In this document: piece after piece, positions 8,101 to 10,219 of the stretch
Position numbering within the stretch: position 1 is the stretch's first letter
Layout: each line of letters opens with the position of its first letter
Notes under the pieces: generated by a model
Databases searched by the model: none
The model's input: only the letters and a program-made list of their open reading frames with translations
Told to the model about the DNA's origin: nothing
Made by a program: the position numbers and the translations under genes
DNA from: Collybiopsis luxurians FD-317 M1
Lineage: Eukaryota > Basidiomycota > Agaricomycetes > Agaricales > Omphalotaceae
Assembly: GCA_000827265.1 (NCBI GenBank)
Contig: KN834941.1
Coordinates: 1,795-12,013 of the forward strand
DNA: 10,219 nucleotides
Reading direction: 5' to 3'

Positions 8101-8880
8101 CAGCCTCTTCCCTCTTTAACTTTTGGATTTGCAAATAATTCCAGATGGATATGAAGACCCAGCAATATAGAATTGCTCTTGACTGCATCATGTAACTGAT
8201 AGACTTACAAATTTTTGCCAATCCACTATTTCCACACTCTGCTGCACTGGAGTTGATCGCAATCAATTTTGACTGGATGGCCAAATATGTTTTCAAAAAT
8301 GCTGATGTTGGGCATTTTGTGTTTCCAGAGGTGTGAAAGTCATCAATTAGGAACTCCATTTTGGCAAAAAAACTCTGGCCCTCATTTCCAGCAATAGGGT
8401 CTGAGTGTGCACACAAAGTTGTAAATGATGCACTTTGGTGTGTCAGGCCACTGGGTTACCATAGTGGAAAACATATCATTATGACCTTCTCCAAGTGGTA
8501 TGCAATGGAAACCATAGCACACACTGTGCATACATCAGCAAGCCATGATCCCACTGGTAAGCTGCTTCTGTGAGTACTGCTTGTAGTATTTTCAATAAGT
8601 TCCTGATTGATCCTTGTTTATGTTTGCTTTACCATCCTTAGGAATTTTGGGGTACTTCAGTCAAACTTGAATCTGTGGCATGGAGTAGCAAGCCCCTGTC
8701 TGCAATATATGTAAGTGCCAATTTCTTTCTCAGATGCTCCCTAACTCACTCTTTCCCAATCTTAAAGTTCACATTCTCTGGTGTTTGCCCCAGATTGAGC
8801 AGCTTCCAGTAACTCAGAATTCATCATCCATAAGTTCTTGAGTACTTCCAGGGCTCATTGATACATCCACCTACAGACTC
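8090..8880 (-). pseudogene. KDZ-like DDE transposase, C-terminal part, broken
   Basis: From 8573 to 8385 on the minus strand one frame reads CMHSVCYGFHCIPLGEGHND and then IIYNFVCTLRPYC. After a frame slip near 8390 a second frame (to the TAG at 8090-8092) reads EFLIDDFHTSGNTKC, INSSAAECGNSGLAKICKSI and ends QIQKLKREEAELH. The order CYGFH, GxND, Y-x-F-x-C...PYC, FLIDxFH and NSSAAExGNSGL matches, from memory, the conserved C-terminal region of large basidiomycete proteins annotated as KDZ (Kyakuja-Dileera-Zisupton) or KDZ-associated cysteine-cluster transposases. A TGA lies at 8535-8537. His in GHND, Cys in KICKS and Cys-Trp after AILY are likely former Arg codons. Upstream, a candidate 50-nt intron (8749-8700, GTGAGT...TTGCAG) joins GQTPENVNFKIGK to QGLATPCHRFKFD. 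The N-terminal region is missing or beyond recognition. Confidence 0.6.
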
Positions 8881-8995
8881 CCAAGGTCTCCAAAGAGCAT
8901 TTACTGTGCAAGCAAAAATCTGTAGATTACCCTATATAGTATTAGCACACCCAAAAGCAAACTTGTGGCTGTACAGCTTGGATGCTGTAAGAATT

Positions 8996-10219
8996 GCCAA
9001 GTCAAAGCCATAACATCTTGGCCAGTTCCACGGAATATAAAAGAACTGCAATCATTCCTGGGTTTTGCAAATTTCTATTGCAGATTTATTGACAATTATA
9101 GCGGCATAATGAAAGCCCTAACGTCACTACTGCGAAAGGATGCTATTTGGCATTGGGACAAGTCATGTCAAAAGTGTTTCGACTTATTAAAAAATGCCTT
9201 TACACATGCCCCGGTGCTACGACATTTTGATCCAGAACTTCTGATTATTCTGGAATGTGACGCATCAGATTGGGCAATAGCAGGAATATTGTCTCAGCTG
9301 GATCCGAAAACTGGAGAAATACATCCAATTGCTTTTCATACTTGGTCCATGATACCAGCTAAAATAAATTACAATATCTACGACAAGGAATTACTGGCTA
9401 TTGTGGAATGTTTTAAAGTTTGGAGAGCCTATTGTGACGGTTCGAGATTCCAAATCCAAGTTTATTCTGATCACAATAACCTGCAGTGGTTTACAACTAC
9501 CAAACAGCTGTCGGCGAGACAAGCAAGGTGGTCAGAGGCCTTATCAGGATTCGACTTCTGAATCAACTATAGACCCAGAACTTTGGGAGCAAAACCAGAT
9601 GCTTTGATGAGACGAGCAGATGTATACCCAAAGAAAGGAATTGATAGGGACTCTGCTAGAGCAGGAAGAGAGCAAATATTGATTCCTCCAGAACGACTCA
9701 ATGCAGCATTGCTTTTGAATGAGGATTTGTTATTAGAACAGATTCAAAAGGCGGAACAAGATGAATTCATGCAAGACACCATAAAGCAGATTCGAGAAGG
9801 GAAGATTAAAAATGTGGTATTCAAAAATGGGTTACTTAAATGACAAGGTTGTATATATGTCCCTAACGACACAAACCTTCGACGAGACATACTATCTGCC
9901 TATCACGATCATGCACTCAGAGGACATCCAGGCGAGAAGAAAACAAAAAAGATACTCAATCAGTTGTTCTTTTGGAAAGGAAGCAGCAAGGACATACATC
10001 ACTATGTACAAAGCTGCCATACTTGTATAAGATCCAAGGCTAGAAGAACTCTCCAATATGGGAATCTGAAACCTCTACCCATTGGGCAAAGACCCTGGAG
10101 CTCAATTTCGATGGACCATATAGTTCAACTCCCGAAAGCAGGAAAGGGACAATTTGATGCAATCCTAGTAGTAGTAGATTGGCTCACAAAACAAGCCATC
10201 TATATTCCCTGGTCACACA
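8996..10219 (+). mobile_element. Ty3/gypsy LTR retrotransposon fragment, 5'-truncated, running off the right edge
   Basis: Sequence recognisable as gypsy pol begins at about 8996-9001, in the connection region after the reverse transcriptase palm, and continues to the window end. No palm motif, protease, gag, primer-binding site or LTR is found on its left. CpG frequency jumps at this border, from almost none to about 2 per 100 bases, so the fragment is younger than its surroundings. The left 12 residues of the open frame do not look like reverse transcriptase and belong to the older DNA. The 3' LTR, if kept, is beyond 10219. Confidence 0.85.
9001..10219 (+). pseudogene. Ty3/gypsy pol: RT connection, RNase H and start of integrase, with two stops
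   Basis: Pol copies the element's RNA to DNA and integrates it. One frame runs 406 codons. First comes the RT C-terminal signature ELQSFLGFANFYCRFI (about 9046-9090). RNase H follows with acidic residues in LECDASDW (D at 9259), YDKELLAIVE (E at 9388) and VYSDHNNLQWF (D at 9469). The integrase zinc finger is H-X4-H-X29-C-X2-C (His 9910 and 9925, Cys 10015 and 10024). The integrase core begins SMDHIVQLP with the first catalytic Asp at 10114; the other two catalytic acids are past the edge. Two in-frame TGA stops (9559-9561, 9841-9843) and Cys or Trp at usual Arg places (9079, 9343, 9850, 10180) fit CpG transitions. There is no frameshift. Shorter open stretches in other frames here are shadows. 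Confidence 0.88.

Noticed and set aside
8361..8573. 70-codon plus-strand open frame
   Set aside because: It lies antisense to the KDZ-like motifs, which are clearly on the minus strand.
1..10219. TGA read as a sense codon (alternative genetic code)
   Set aside because: Where positions can be aligned from memory, TGA replaces Arg rather than Trp, and Arg is also replaced by Cys, His and Gln nearby; CpG decay explains all of these. TAA and TAG stops also occur in the hAT relic.

Overview
The window looks like transposon-rich, heavily decayed DNA from a filamentous basidiomycete fungus, probably a mushroom-forming Agaricomycete. The evidence is a fungal-type hAT transposase, a KDZ-like transposase, a Ty3/gypsy pol region and candidate introns of about 50-75 nt with GTAAGT/GTGAGT-type donors. 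I see no intact host gene, and the species cannot be named from this sequence.

Layout. 1-1529 (+): the 3' part of a degenerate hAT element, with the end of its transposase, an acidic tail, subterminal repeats and a candidate 3' terminal inverted repeat. 1530-2934: spacer with a TATA/CT-rich promoter-like patch and a degenerate TTAGGG stretch. 2935-4327 (-): a broken intron-bearing gene with an F-box-like segment. 4328-4866: spacer. 4867-5810: a minisatellite of palindromic modules in a higher-order arrangement. 5811-6345: spacer with a tRNA-like, possibly SINE, relic on the minus strand. 6346-7289 (-): a second broken intron-bearing gene, of unknown function, whose last exon encodes a coiled coil. 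7290-8089: spacer with a weak minus-strand coding trace, a pyrimidine tract, a hairpin and part of a 74-bp-period tandem duplication. 8090-8880 (-): a broken KDZ-like transposase. About 8996-10219 (+): a 5'-truncated Ty3/gypsy pol fragment that runs off the right edge.

One process seems to shape the whole window: loss of CpG by transition to TpG/CpA. Most in-frame stops in the relics are TGA where related proteins usually have Arg, and many expected Arg positions read Cys, His, Gln or Trp. By eye I count about two dozen CpG in the first 9 kb and about 27 in the last 1.2 kb. The gypsy fragment therefore appears to be a much younger arrival in an old, mutated transposon graveyard. The parts do not form a working pathway; the region is a record of successive insertions and decay.
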